Source: Diadophis punctatus similis
Lineage: Eukaryota > Chordata > Lepidosauria > Squamata > Dipsadidae
Direction: 5' to 3'
Assembly: GCA_023053685.1 (NCBI GenBank)
Contig: JALIGW010000032.1
Span: 3,477,447 to 3,541,446 of the forward strand
DNA length: 64,000 bases
In this document: one piece after another, positions 31,613 through 42,485 of the stretch
Position numbering within the stretch: the stretch's first letter is position 1
How the letters are laid out: each line of letters opens with the position of its first letter
Notes under the pieces: model-generated
What the model was told of the DNA's origin: nothing
What the model saw: only the letters and a program-made list of their open reading frames with translations
Databases searched by the model: none
Translations under genes and position numbers: made by a program

Positions 31613-31861
31613 GAGAGACTTGTGGAAAACACAAGAAATGATTACCTTCCTTTTTGTTCTAAGGCAGATCACTAGTTCCTAGGTGCTAAAAGTCTGAGAT
31701 GAGAAATGGGGATCAAATATAGTTCATTCCTAACCCCCAAGGATGCCAAAGCAATGAAATGTGTGCTGCAGTAGGGTGACACAAATTCTGTGTTGCACAG
31801 AAGGACAGAGTTTGCACCACAAAAGACATGCCATTGCTTGCCTCCACATGGATGGAGTGTC
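31613..31861. other. No gene recognised
   Basis: Short non-repetitive stretch; no supported feature. Confidence 0.4.
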
Positions 31862-32040
31862 TGTGGCGATTCTTAGTCATCCAGGTCATGGTTGTTCCAA
31901 AGGTGCTTTTCAAGAGACAACTAGCCCAAATAACAGAATACAACAGAACAACAACAGAATCGCAGAATGACAACAGAAAACAACAGAATAACAGAGTTGG
32001 AAGGGATCGTAGAGGTCTTCTAGTCCAACCCCCTGCCCCT
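31862..32040. mobile_element. Penelope class B fragment followed by a CR1 3' end
   Basis: 31862-31925 has GCGATTCTTAGTCATCCAGG and CCAAAGGTGCTTTTCAAGAG, the first part of module B without its hammerhead. From about 31985, AACAGAGTTGGAAGGGATCG and GTCTTCTAGTCCAACCCCC is a CR1 3' end in antisense. Confidence 0.6.
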
Positions 32041-32519
32041 GATGTGCCCTGCAAATCCTTTGTGCAGGAGGCCAGTTTCAAACTGCTCCAAAGCAAACTG
32101 CTTCCCTTTCCATATTTTTCTGGCGTGCAGCGAAGGACTTAAAATAGAAAAAAAATAAAAAATAAAAGCAAGAAAACTATATATCTGGCTGCCTATTAAT
32201 TTAAATCTCGAGCCGGGAAGAAGTCAACGAACTGTAATTTATGAGCTGTCAAGGCCTGAAAAATTCCTTTTGACACCATATTTTCAGTTATTACATGCTT
32301 TCCTGCAGGGCGACAGTGTAATTCTATAGAGAGCCTTCTCGAGAAACGTATCAAGGCAGAGGGCAGCTAGAGCCGCCTTATTATTTCTTCCCATCTTCTC
32401 CCCTCCTTCTCCTCCTCCCCCTTCTTCATGGTGGCTTTCAGTCGGGTCCCTATCCATCCCAGCCTGCTCCCTCTTTAGGTTACTTGGGGGTGCGTAAAGC
32501 TGATCTGATGTAGGAGGAA
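32041..32519. other. Apparently single-copy sequence
   Basis: 32165-32360 contains CTATTAATTTAAATC, TAATTTATGAGC and TTACATGC, with no repeat signature. Candidate non-coding element only. Confidence 0.35.
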
Positions 32520-33360
32520 GAACGGCGGAACCTGAGGGCGGGGTTAAAAAAGGGCTCAGCCTAGAATCCCTACGTAGTCACAAGTGAACTAAGCCGAACT
32601 TCCTTTGAGCGCTGTTGACCTTTATCTAACTCTAACCAGGTGCAGAAGTTTAATTGAGAAAATTAGTGTCATGGCCCCGTCGGAGCCTGCGGAGGAGGAC
32701 AGGGCGGAACTGGGGCTGGCGGAGATTGAGGGGGTAGCCTCGTTGGCTCTGGAGGAGCTCAGGGAGGAGCTCAGGGAGGAGCAGGACGAGGCAGCCCCAG
32801 ATCCCTCAGGCCTGGGATGGCTTGCAAGCAGGGAAGAACGGGGGTAGGATGACCGAGAGAGGGGGAGCTCAGGCGACGAGCAAGGACCGCCCCCTCCGGA
32901 TCCCCAAGCACGGAGAGTGGAGAAGAGGTGGGAGCAGCGCAGGCTGACCCAATGACTCGGGAGGAGAGCGCCCCGCCCCTCTTCACAAGGCACACCTGGG
33001 GACTGAGGCTTAAGGAGACCCTGTAGGGAAGGGCGCTTGTCGGGAACAAATGCTTAATTCGTGGAGTTTTGTGTGCCCTTGCCGATGTCTGGAGTTCAAT
33101 GGATTTCTTGCCTTATTGCTGTTTTGTTCCTTTGCCTCCCTGGACTTCTTGCCTTGAAGCCGTCGTGCTAACAGCGTTTTGCTGGACTAGTTGCAGCCAG
33201 AGGCTGCTGGAGATGTGTGCATGAGCGCATTGCTCCGGGACTTGCCATAAACATGGGAGCGTTTGGAGAAAAGTTGGAGCAATAAAGGGGAGTTTGAACT
33301 ATCAGCTGGCTGTGTTGTCTCCATGCCTTGCTCCGGGTCATCACAATTCCTGTGTATAGG
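32520..33360. repeat. Dispersed repeat shared with 62863-63020, split by an LTR
   Basis: GCCTAGAATCCCTACGTAG, CACAAGTGAACTAAGCCG, CTTTATCTAACTCTAACCAGG and GAGAAAATT match the 62.9-kb copy in order. The right flank ATTCCTGTG corresponds to ATTTCTGTG there, so the distal copy is an empty site for the LTR. Family unknown. Confidence 0.6.
32667..33345 (+). mobile_element. Solo LTR (679 bp)
   Basis: It begins TGTCATGGCCCC and ends GGGTCATCACA. Flanks ATTAG and ATTCC agree at 3 of 5 bases; the empty-site comparison supports the position better than the flanks do. A polyadenylation signal lies at CAATAAAGGGG near 33280. An open frame from 32671 starts MAPSEPAEEDRAELGLAEIE, is strongly acidic with a repeated EELRE segment, and stops at 32847. 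Confidence 0.65.
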
Positions 33361-33524
33361 CTTTAAACAATGAATCGGTTTATTGGACCTAATCTTACAC
33401 CTTCCATCTATCCTTTCAGTACCAACGTAGATACCATTTATTATAGCTGTTTTTCCCTCTAATAGTCGGACACGTACACAAATGCATCTTTCAACCTCAG
33501 CTCTATGGACACCTGCGGAACCTG

Positions 33525-33668
33525 GCGGGGGCATGATGGCTCAGTGGTCAAAGACGCTGAGCTTATCAGGTGGAAAGCTGGCAGTCTGGGTCCAAGACCC
33601 GAGCACCACGGGATAGGGTGAGCTCCCATTTCGTGTCTCAGCTCCTGCCCACCTAGTAGTTTGAAAGC
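33525..33668 (+). mobile_element. tRNA-derived SINE, second family
   Basis: ATGGCTCAGTGGTCAAAGAC fits the pol III A box (TGGCNCAGTGG). GGGTCCAAGACCCGAGCACC is a B-box-like T arm about 45 bases later. The short unique 3' part ends near GAAAGCATGCAAAT, where a hAT element begins. Confidence 0.55.
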
Positions 33669-33676
33669 ATGCAAAT

Positions 33677-33872
33677 CACTGTTCCCTCTAAGGTGCGCGG
33701 CTGTGCGGCCGCACATGCAATGAGAGAACACCGCACGGAAGTTTCTAACTTCCACTCGGCATTTTCTAATGGCAGAGGCTGCGCACCTGCACGGCCGCGC
33801 AGATTTAAAGAGAACGCCGCACGGCAGTTTCTAACTTCCGCGCACCGTTTTCTGATATTACAGGGAACATTG
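33677..33872. mobile_element. Non-autonomous hAT element (GTTCCCTCTAAGG type)
   Basis: Termini are CACTGTTCCCTCTAAGG and a degraded CAGGGAACATTG. Flanks ATGCAAAT (33669-33676) and ATTCAAAT (33873-33880) match at 7 of 8. GTTTCTAACTTCC appears twice inside. Confidence 0.8.
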
Positions 33873-33913
33873 ATTCAAATGCGAGCAGATAAATAGGTAC
33901 CACTAGTTAACTG

Positions 33914-33990
33914 GAAGGAAGGAAGGAAGGAAGGAAGGAAGGAAGGAAGGAAGGAAGGAAGGAAGGAAGGAAGGAAGGAAGGAAGGAAGG
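33914..33990. repeat. (GGAA)n microsatellite
   Basis: About 19 GGAA units. Confidence 0.97.
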
Positions 33991-34175
33991 AGCCCCGCCC
34001 CACCTGTCCTATTTAGGCATGTTTTGAAGCTGCGTCCATGCGTGCAAGCCGTGTGCACATGCGCATGCATGGAAAGCTGCGTGCATGCGCAGAAGGCACA
34101 TGCATGACCAAAGCGAGTGCGCACACGCGCTCACATTTGCGAACCGGTAGGGAAAGTAAGTGAATACCACCACTG
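33991..34175. mobile_element. hAT element remnant (GGTGGGTT group), right end
   Basis: The segment has GCGAACCGGTAGGG and ends ATACCACCACTG, the right terminus of the group. CATGCGC-rich interior resembles 1503-1859. The left terminus is replaced by the GGAA tract. Confidence 0.6.
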
Positions 34176-34201
34176 GTTGATTCCAACGTTGGTTTTAAAC
34201 A

Positions 34202-34530
34202 ATGAGAATTGGAAGGGACCTTGGAGGTCTTCTAGTCCAGCCCATTGCTCAAGCTGGAGGTCCTATATCATTTCAGACAAATCTCTTCTTAAAAGCCTCC
34301 AGTGATGAAGCACTCACAACTTCTGGTGGCAAGCTGTTCCACTGGTTAATTATTCTCACTGTCAGGAAGTTTCTCCTTAATTCCAGGTTGCTTCTCTCCT
34401 TGATTAGTTTCCATCCATTGTTTCTTCTCCTGCCTTCTGCTGCTTTGGAAAATAAGTTGACCCCTCTTCTTTGTCGCTATCCCCCCAAATACTGGAACAG
34501 TGCTATCATGTCATCACAAGCTGGCAGTTG
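34202..34530 (-). mobile_element. CR1 LINE 3' end
   Basis: GGAAGGGACCTTGGAGGTC through TTTCCATCCATTGTTTCTTC and a CTGGAACAGTGCTATCATG block is the CR1 3' end in antisense; it stops where a SINE with a TTTA tail is inserted. Confidence 0.9.
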
Positions 34531-34550
34531 TATACATCTATACTTCTCCA

Positions 34551-34822
34551 GCATTTATTTATTCTATTTATTTATTTATTTATTTATTTGCGAGATTTAT
34601 ATACCGCCTCACAGTGCAAGCACACTCTAAGCGGTTTACATCAGTAAGCAATGTATATTTATATTGCCCCCAACAATCTGGGCCCTCATTTTACCTACCT
34701 CGGAAGGATGGAAGGCTGAGTCAACCTTGAGCCGGTGAGATTTGAACCGCTGACCTGCGGATCACAGTCAGCTAAAGTGGCCTGCAGTACTGCACTCTAA
34801 TCGCTCCGCTACCTCGGCTTTC
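34551..34822 (-). mobile_element. tRNA-derived SINE with (TTTA)n tail
   Basis: Same family as 23967-24200: tail 34556-34590, body with GGAAGGATGGAAGGCTGAG and head ending at the antisense A box near 34815. It interrupts the CR1 copy on its left. Confidence 0.85.
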
Positions 34823-35193
34823 CATGTGAAAAGCTTTGTGTGCGTGCAAGACTCGATCTTTGAGGGGGGGGGGGACATTGAGAAATTAACCATCCTGAGC
34901 CCAATCCACTAGGAAGTTGTCTCCTCTTTACAGCTGCCTGTGCACTCAGAAAGATATTCTCTTGGAGTCAATGGGAGTGCTTCTTAAATAAGCGTGAGAC
35001 CTTGCTGCTTTGTGATGTAACAATGAGAAATAATAGGAAAATGCATAAGTGCTCAGATAGAAGGTAGAATGGAAGGTATGCATTTAACCCCGTGCTTGTC
35101 AAGTTTGCAGGAAGCATTGGTAGGCAAAAATGACCATGTGAGAATAGAGTTCAATCAAGCTGCCATGGGTTAATTAGTTCTTTGATCCAACTA

Positions 35194-36143
35194 CCGTATT
35201 TTTCAGAGTATAAGAGGCACCTTTTTACCCTCAAAAAGAGGGTGAAAATTTGGGTGCATCTTATACACTGAATGTAGCCCCACCCAGCCACCCCCACCCT
35301 TTGGCCTCTGCCTGCCAGCAATTTACCTCTTTGCAGCAAACAGGGCAAAGCCTTATTAGCACACTAAGAGATTACTTGCCTCCTGACCTACAGCTGACAG
35401 AGGCTTGCAAGCCACGTGGTAAAATGAAACTAACTACGGTGGCTGTAATGAGACAAAATGCTGGGAGATAAACTGGTGGCAATGTTACACTGCTGAAATT
35501 GCAAGGAGGTAAGCTACAGCTGCTGTAGCCTAGAGGTAGAGCTCTTGCCTCACAGTCAGAAGGTTGTGAGTTCTATCCTAGGTAGAGGCAGATTCTGTTA
35601 ATATGTTATTTTGTTAAATGTTTGTAGAGTGTTCAAATTATAAGACTTATTTTTTAAAGACTACTTTATTATTGTTCTAGACAACTTAACAAAATGAAGA
35701 AGCTTTTTAAAATAAATTCTTGCTCTGAAGAGGCCCAGTGCCATTGTATCTTCTTTTAAATAGAAAGCCACATCAATTTTAAAGATCTGTAAAAGTATAA
35801 TCTGAAATGTCCTGTTTTAGTATTAAGTATTAGTATTAAAATAAGGCAGCTGAATTAAACCCTGACTTAGTCATGTTTGGAGTAGATCTATTTAAATAAT
35901 TGGGAGGAGTTAGTGTGATTACATGTAAGAAAACTTTCTGGGATTAATATACTGCCATAAATGTACATTTCTCCAATTCTTTGCCATTTCTATGGGTCAG
36001 GCACACATGCACAGAAATACACAGCAAACAGTGTATATCATCTGTGCTGTTTGCTGTTTGGCAAATTGCTTGGAGGCAGAGGCCTTTTTTCCTTGTTTTC
36101 CTCCCCCAAAACTAAGGTGCGTCTTATACTCCGAAAAATACGG
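35194..36143. mobile_element. TA-flanked DNA transposon, 950 bp, with matching termini
   Basis: Left end CCGTATTTTTCAGAGTATAAG and right end CTTATACTCCGAAAAATACGG are inverted repeats differing at one base over about 20. TA dinucleotides flank both sides. No transposase frame is evident. A tRNA-SINE head is inserted at 35515-35600. Tc1/mariner-type target choice is inferred from the TA flanks. Confidence 0.75.
35515..35600 (+). mobile_element. tRNA-type SINE head (short form)
   Basis: TGCTGTAGCCTAGAGGTAGAG and GTTGTGAGTTCTATCCTAGG are the A- and B-box regions of the head also found at 24897 (minus) and 51752 (plus). After GGCAGATTCTGTTAATATG no LINE tail is recognised, so this may be a third type or a truncated one. 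Confidence 0.65.
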
Positions 36144-36307
36144 TAGTTAAACATTGTAAGGTCTGTCGTGTCTCAGGCCCAAGTTTACTTGGAGTCGTCT
36201 GGGGAAGGAAAGTGAGAGTTTTCACACAAAGAAAAATGTTTGTAACACAGAGGTGTGATTGCTCCCCAGAACTGAGCATTGGTTGGATTCACACAACACT
36301 CTGACCT

Positions 36308-36525
36308 TAGTGCTCTTTCAGGAGGCAGCTGGACTTCCTTGTTTTTTTCTTTGAAGACGTTTCGCTTCTCATCCAAGAGGCTCCTTCAGCACTGACAGGA
36401 TGGTGGGGAAGGGAAGGATTTATACTCCTTGCAGGCAGCTGGTCCTTTGCATCCTTTTAGAGGGTCGTTGAGGCTGCCTTGGAGTTTATCTGTGTCCTCA
36501 GCTGAGTGTGGGTGTGAAGCCTTCT
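36308..36525 (-). mobile_element. Penelope-like terminal module, class B
   Basis: GTGCTCTTTCAGGAGGCAGC, the hammerhead-like motif, GGAAGGATTTATACTCCTTG and GGGTCGTTGAGGCTGCC follow the same order as the 2866-3100 and 16349-16590 copies. Confidence 0.6.
36353..36396 (-). ncRNA. Hammerhead-ribozyme-like motif, class B
   Basis: Minus strand reads CUGAAGG (A9 changed to G), stem II GCCUCU with AGAAGC around UGGAUG, then GAAACGUC. ACGU and the cleavage C are kept. The A9 change and one mismatch in stem II argue against activity. Confidence 0.5.
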
Positions 36526-36580
36526 TGGACACAGGACAGAAAACAGAAAGCACAGCTCCTTCACTTGGGCTGGTCTACAA

Positions 36581-37018
36581 CAGGGGTGTCAAACTCAATT
36601 TCATTGAGGGCCACATCAGGGTTGTGTTTGACCTCGGGGGCGGGTGGAGGGGCATGACCATGGTGAGGGTAAAGGTGGCCATGGCCGGGGTGGGCATGGC
36701 CAGCTGAACGTCACTTGTTGAGGCTCCGTTTTCAGCAGTGACGGCCTCCTGAAGCCTTCTGCCAGACAAAACAGAGCTCGGGGGGACAGGCTCCGTTTTC
36801 GGCTACAATGGCCTCCTGCAGTCCTCTGCCAGTAAAAACGGAGCTCAGGGGGGCTGCACACGGCCTGCCCGGGCTCCATTTTCACTGGCAGAGGGCTGCA
36901 GGAGACCGTCATGGCCGAAAATGGAGGGTCCTTCACTGTTTCCAGGGCAGCCCCACAGGCCAGGTTTAAGCACCCCATATCCAGATGTGGCCAGTGGGCC
37001 TTGAGTTTGATACCCCTG
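36581..37018. mobile_element. Non-autonomous hAT element (GGTGTCAAACTC group), complete
   Basis: Termini CAGGGGTGTCAAACTCAA and TTGAGTTTGATACCCCTG are inverted repeats. Flanks GTCTACAA are identical at 36573-36580 and 37019-37026. Interior includes several GGCAGA.GG repeats with CCGTTTTC motifs, as at 3936-4257. Confidence 0.95.
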
Positions 37019-37237
37019 GTCTACAATATAGCCTTCAACCATCCCTTACTTTGGGACCACGAAAGTTGGAAACTACCTGGAAAGCAATGAATTGGGAGTA
37101 GATGATGAAGACAGGGCCAAGTTTGATAGGTTGGTGAGTTGGCTTGTGAGTTGATAAGTTTCCCACACCACTTACAGGGAGCTCAGGCATTTGCAACCCA
37201 GGTTCATCTTCACCCAAACCTCAAATCCACCTAGTAG

Positions 37238-37433
37238 ACCTTCTGGCAAGCAGAGTCAACGGGGAAGTTAGATTCACTTAACAGCCGTGTTGCTAACGTT
37301 AACAACTGCAGTACTTCACTTTAACAACTGTGGCAAGCAAAGTCGTAAAAGGGAACAAAATTCACTCAACAAAGGTCTGACTTAGCAACAGAAATTTTGG
37401 GCTCAGATGTGGCTGTAGTTTGAGGACTACCTG
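37238..37433 (-). mobile_element. Mariner-like MITE fragment
   Basis: GCAAGCAGAGTCAACGGGG, GATTCACTTAAC, GGCAAGCAAAGTCG and the terminus TTTGAGGACTACCTGCA place this as the second half of the MITE. Confidence 0.7.
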
Positions 37434-37925
37434 CATTATTTATGGACATCTTTCCAAAGTTTTATTGCGGTCCGTGTGCAGTCCTTCTATAATTTGGATG
37501 GCTTCCTTCCCCCCCTCACCTCTCCTTCCTTTCGCACCTTGATTTGATTTCTTGCTTACAGACCGTAAACCTGTTTATCATTCAACAGCCAGTTTGGATT
37601 CATTGGGTGAATTGCAATTGAAATATAGATTTGATTCTCAGATCCGAGGCTGAGCTCCTGTGGACTTCATCCATCTCCCCTGATCAAGGCTCCAATTTGT
37701 GGGCCTTTGTATTATTCTCCCCCCCCCCCAAAAAAATATAAAGAACGTGTTCGTGCTGCTATTTGATAAATTGCATAATGATCCACAATGCAAAACAAAA
37801 AGAATTGCAACGGCTGGGATGGCAGGATGAGAATATTAATGTTTAGGGTTCTGCAGTGAAATTGGAATCCGAAAAGGGAGGCCGTACAGTCCTATCCTCT
37901 TCTTAGTCGCCGTGTTATAGGAACA
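37434..37925. other. No gene recognised
   Basis: Non-repetitive sequence with a short C run and A run near 37725. Nothing assignable. Confidence 0.45.
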
Positions 37926-37933
37926 GTTACAGG

Positions 37934-38464
37934 CAGGGGTGGGCTTCAAAAATGTCAGCAACGGGTTCTCCGCCCGGTTGCTGGGTGGGCGTGGCCATGG
38001 TGGGCATGGCCTAGTCGGCCTCCTGCACCACAGCGGAGGGGAACACGTTTTCCCCTTCCCCAGGCTCTGGAGACTTTCCTCAAGCCTCTGGGAGGGTGAA
38101 AACTGGCTCACCCGGGCTCTGGAGGCACTCCGGAGGCCAGAAATGGGCCTGTTTTCAGACATCCGGAACTTCTGGGAGGCCCGTTTTTCACCTTCCCCAG
38201 GCTCCAGAGGCCCTCTGGAAGCCGGAAACCAGCCCATTTCTTGACTTCCGGTACTTCTGGTAGGCCCATTTTTTACCTTCCCTGAGTCTCCGCTGGGCCT
38301 GCACTTACCTCGCATCCAAAACGGGTCAAGTGGAGACTCCTGGGTGGGATGGGGTGGGGTGGGCAGGGCCAGCCAGGGGTGGGATTTGATGGTTCGCCAA
38401 ACCGGCCATAATGTTAGCTATGGATCCGCCCGAACCCGGGTGAACCCATAGCAGCCCACCCCTG
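37934..38464. mobile_element. Non-autonomous hAT element (GGTGGGTT group), 531 bp
   Basis: It begins CAGGGGTGGGCTTC and ends GCAGCCCACCCCTG. Flanks GTTACAGG are identical at 37926-37933 and 38465-38472. Three internal repeats of CCAGGCTC(T/C)(G/A)GAG and related GGAGG motifs are present. Confidence 0.93.
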
Positions 38465-38490
38465 GTTACAGGACTTGGGTATGTCTAGTT

Positions 38491-38625
38491 CAAGGGTAGG
38501 CAAAGTTGGCTCTTCTATGACTCGTGGACTTCAACTCCCAGAATTTCTGAGCCAATCATGCTAGCTTAGGAATTCTGGGAGTTGAAGTCCACGAGTCATA
38601 GAAGAGCCAACTTTGCCTATCCTTG
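38491..38625. mobile_element. Hairpin MITE of hAT type
   Basis: CAAGGGTAGGCAAAGTTGGC on the left pairs with the right end; flanks GTCTAGTT are identical at 38483-38490 and 38626-38633. It lies only 18 bases from the previous hAT element's target duplication. Confidence 0.93.
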
Positions 38626-38635
38626 GTCTAGTTTA

Positions 38636-38990
38636 ATAAAAAGAAGGACTAGGGGAGACATGATGGCACCTGTTGCAATATTTGAGGGGCCCCTACAAAG
38701 ATGAGGGGGTCAAACTGTTTTCCAAAGCACCAGAATGCAAGACAAGAAGCAACGGGTGGAAACTGATCAAGGAGAGAAGCAACCTGGAATTAAGGAGAAA
38801 CTTCCTAACAGTGAGGACAATTAACCAGGGGAATGGAAGTTGCCTTCAGAAGTTGTGGGTGCTTCATCACTGGAGGCTTTCCAAAAGAGACTGGGCAACC
38901 ATTCACCTGAAATTGTATAGGGTCTCCTGCTCAAGCAAGGGGGTTGGTCTAGAAGACCTCCAAGGTCTCTTCCAACTATGTTCTAGGTTT
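38636..38990 (+). mobile_element. CR1 LINE 3' end
   Basis: The frame includes QYLRGPYKDEGVKLFSKAPE and SNLELRRNFLTVRTINQGN, then the 3' terminus GGTTGGTCTAGAAGACCTCC. It converges with the antisense CR1 at 39202 across a GATTA tract. Confidence 0.9.
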
Positions 38991-39030
38991 GTTAAGGAGA
39001 ATGAGGTTGTGGGTCCAACAACTCAAAGAG

Positions 39031-39201
39031 TAGATTAGATTAGATTAGATTAGATTAGATTGGATTGGATTGGATTGGATTGGATTGGATTGGATTGGAT
39101 TGGATTAGATTAGATTAGATTAGATTAGATTAGATTAGATTAGATTAGATTAGATTAGATTAGATTAGATTAGATTAGATTAGATTAGATTAGATTAGAT
39201 T
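39031..39201. repeat. (GATTA)n/(GATTG)n tract between convergent CR1 tails
   Basis: About 34 pentamers; a central run of GGATT units (39060-39110) sits between AGATT units. Confidence 0.96.
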
Positions 39202-39784
39202 AACAGAGTTGGAAGGGACCTTGTAGGTCATCTAGTCCAACCCCCCACCCAAGCAGGAGACGCTACACCATTTCTGACAGATGGCAGTCCATTCTCTTCT
39301 TGAAAGCCTCCAGTGATGAAGTTCCCACAACTTCTGTTCCACTGGTTGATTGTTCTCACTGTTAGAAAGTTTCTCCTTATTTCCAGGTTGAATCTCTCCT
39401 TGGTCAGTTTCCATCCATTATTCCTTGTCTGGCCTTCGGGTGCTTTGGAGAATAGCTTGACCCCCTCCTCTCTGTGGCAGCTCCTCAAATATTGGAAGAC
39501 TGCTATCATGTCTCCCCTGGTCCCTTCTCTTCACTAGACTAGCCATGCCCAGTTCCTGCAACCATTCATTGTATGTTTTAGTCTCCAGTCCCCTAATCAT
39601 CCTGGTTGCTCTTCTCTGCCCTTTTCCAGAGTCTTAACATCTTTTTTCTAGTGTGGTGACCAAAACTGGATGCAGGACTCTAGGTGTGGTCTCACTAAGG
39701 CTTTATACAGTGGTGTTAGTACCTCCCTTGATCTAGATTGTATCCCTCTGTTAATGCAATTTAGGATTGCATGGGCTTTTGTAC
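39202..39784 (-). mobile_element. CR1 LINE 3' end
   Basis: Minus-strand frame 39228-39509 reads MIAVFQYLRSCHREEGVKLF and FNLEIRRNFLTVRTINQWN. Upstream CR1 sequence continues to about 39784, where a MITE is inserted after GGGCTTTTG. Confidence 0.92.
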
Positions 39785-40052
39785 AGATAGTCCTTGACTT
39801 ACAACCTTTTGTTTAGTGACTCATTGAAGTTACAATGGGACTGAAAAAAGGGACTTATGGCCATTTTTCACACTTACGTCCATTGAAGCATCCCCGTAGT
39901 CACATGATCACAATTCAGACACTGAATGACTGACTCATATTTATGACGGTTGCAGTGTCCCAGGATCATGTGATCCCCTTTTGCGACCTTCTGACAAGCA
40001 AAGTCCATGAGGAAACCAGATTCATGTAAAAACTATGCTACTTACTTAGAAT

Positions 40053-40833
40053 AGAATAACAGAGTTGGGAGGGACCTTGGAGGTCTTCTAGTCCAACACC
40101 CTGCTTAAGCAGGAAACCCTATACCAGTGATGGCGAACCTATGGCACGCGTGCCACAGGTGGCACGCGGAGCCATATCTGCCGGCACGCGAGCCATTGCC
40201 TAGCTCAGCTCCAGTGCGCATGTGCGTGCCGGCCAGCTGATTTTTGGCTTGCACGGAAGCTCTGGGAGGGCGTTTTTGGCTTCTGGAGGGCCTCCGGGGG
40301 GACGGGGGAGGGCGTTTTTGCTCTCCTCATGCTCTAGGGAAGCCTCTGGAGCCTAGGGAGGGCGAAAAATGGGCCTACCGGGCCCGCCAGAAGTTGGGAA
40401 ATGGGCCATTTCCAGCCTCCAGAGGGCCTCTCGGGGGGTGGGGGAGGCCGTTTTTTGCCCTTCCCAGGCAGTGAATAATGGGTGTTGGCACTCGCGCATG
40501 TGCGATAGCACACGCGCATGCACTTTCGGCACCCGAGGAAAAAAAAGGTTCGCCATCACTGCCCTATACCATTTCAGACAAATGGTTGTCCAATCTCTTC
40601 TTGAAAAACTCCAGTGTTGGAGCATTCACAATTTCTGGTGGCAAGTCGTTCCACAGGTTATTTGTTCTCACTGTCAGGAAATGTCTCCTAAGTTGCTTCT
40701 CTCCTTGATTAGTTTCCATCCATTGCTTCTTGTCCTGCCCTCTGGTTCTTTGGAGAATAGGTTGACCCCCTCTTCTTTGGGGCAGCCCCTCAAATACTGG
40801 AAGACTGCTATCATGTCCCCATCCATCCATTCA
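40053..40833 (-). mobile_element. CR1 LINE 3' end, interrupted by a hAT element
   Basis: CR1 antisense sequence runs 40053-40124 and continues 40570-40833, with minus-strand reading VFEGLPQRRGGQPILQ and FLTVRTNNLWNDLPPEIV. The CR1 itself sits in the MITE at 39785-40957. Confidence 0.9.
40125..40561. mobile_element. Non-autonomous hAT element (GATGGCGAACC group), 437 bp
   Basis: Termini CAGTGATGGCGAACCTATGG and AGGTTCGCCATCACTG. Flanks CCCTATAC are identical at 40117-40124 and 40562-40569. Removing it rejoins the CR1 phrase CCCTATACCATTTCAGAC. Confidence 0.96.
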
Positions 40834-40957
40834 CTTAACAAATGCAGTGATTCATTTAACAACCTTGGCAAGAAAGGTCATAACATGGGGCAACTGTCTC
40901 ACTTAGCAACCAAAATATTGGGCTCAATCGCAGTCGTAAGTCACGGACTTCCTGTAG

Positions 40958-41399
40958 CTGATGAAACAGCCATTCATGGAGCCGAGAAAGAATAGGAAGA
41001 AGGCAAAACCTGGTTAGATTATCATTAACTTCCTTGCCTTCCCTTGAGGATTGAAAGGACATTTGTCTTCTGCAGAAACACAATAAAATGTGCAGGCTTT
41101 TCTTTTAATCCTAATTAAACTAACAGGATAAAAGATTCAGTTAACAGAAAAGTATTCAACATGTGGCAGCTTATTTTGCACTATTTATGGCAGTTGCCGA
41201 ACTCTGCATTTCTTGAGAGAGAACGGAGGATGGTTTTTTTTAATGCCTTGGGCATTTTTCATGCTACGGAGTTTTATTAGTTTTTTTAATGACTATTTTT
41301 TTGGTGGGGTAGGCTTTAAAGGGACATTTGGGAAGGTGGAACACTCAAAACTATAGAATGTCCTCTAGATAGACCTCCATATGAATTATAATCCCAAGA
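40958..41399. other. No gene recognised
   Basis: Single-copy-looking AT-rich sequence; nothing assignable. Confidence 0.4.
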
Positions 41400-42177
41400 G
41401 ACATAGAATATAGAATCATAGGGTTGAGAAGGGACTTCAGAGATCTTCTAGTCCAACCCCCTGCTCAAAAACAGGAGACCTGTTCTGTCCCCACTACACG
41501 TTAGTCTGTGTGCAGCTCGACATGCAGCTAAACCCACCTATCTTCCAATAAATCAGACCAGTGTGTGTAGATCTGCATGCTTTATTGAAAGAACAGGATA
41601 TGGTGAAACGGGGGAAAACAGGGATACATACAATGAGAACCAAATACAAGATAGGCAGTATTGAGTTACTGCTGAACATAACAATTAATAAATACAGGTA
41701 ATCTAAATCTCACCAGTGATTGAGATGGGATGTGGGTTTGTCCTTGGATGACCATGTGCCACAGATTAAGATTAAGATGATCCTTCTTTGTGGTTCTGTC
41801 TCCTCCAATGCCAAAGGAAAATGGACCTTGGAGGTCTTCTAGTCCAACCCCCTGCTCAGGCAAGAGACCCTATGCCATTCCAGACGTGGCTGTTCAGTCT
41901 CTTCTTAAAAACCTCCAGTGATGGAAGCACCCACAACTTCTGAAGGCAAGTTGTTCCACTGGCCAATTGTCCTCACTGTCAGGAAGTTTCTACTTAATTC
42001 TACAGTAGGTTAGTTCTCTCCTTGATTAGTAACAGAATAAGAGTTGGAATGGATCTTAAAGGTCTTCGAGTCCAACCCCCTTCTCAAGAAGGAAACCATT
42101 TCAGACAAACGATTGTCCATTCTCTTCTTAAAAACCTCCTTTGTCGGAGCACCCGCAACCTCTGGAGGTAAGTTGTT

Positions 42178-42195
<18 letters not shown>
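41400..42195 (-). mobile_element. CR1 LINE 3' fragments (three) with an unclassified insertion
   Basis: CR1 antisense pieces lie at 41400-41480, 41819-42030 and 42031-42195. The second and third are separate 3' ends in tandem, since GTTGGAA..GGATCTTAAAGG restarts at 42040. 41481-41818 is an insertion of unknown type; on the minus strand it carries CAATAAAGCATGC, a possible polyadenylation signal. Confidence 0.75.

Positions 42196-42485
<290 letters not shown>

Larger units (their letters stand above)
39785..40957. mobile_element. Mariner-like MITE split by a CR1 that is split by a hAT element
   Basis: MITE parts are 39785-40052 (ACAGATAGTCCTTGACTTAC to CTACTTACTTAG) and 40834-40957 (CATTCACTTAACAAATGC to TCACGGACTTCCTGTAG). 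The CR1 lies in the gap. Confidence 0.75.

Noticed and set aside
36581..37018. CpG-rich stretch as a promoter or CpG island
   Set aside because: It is bounded by hAT inverted repeats and target duplications.
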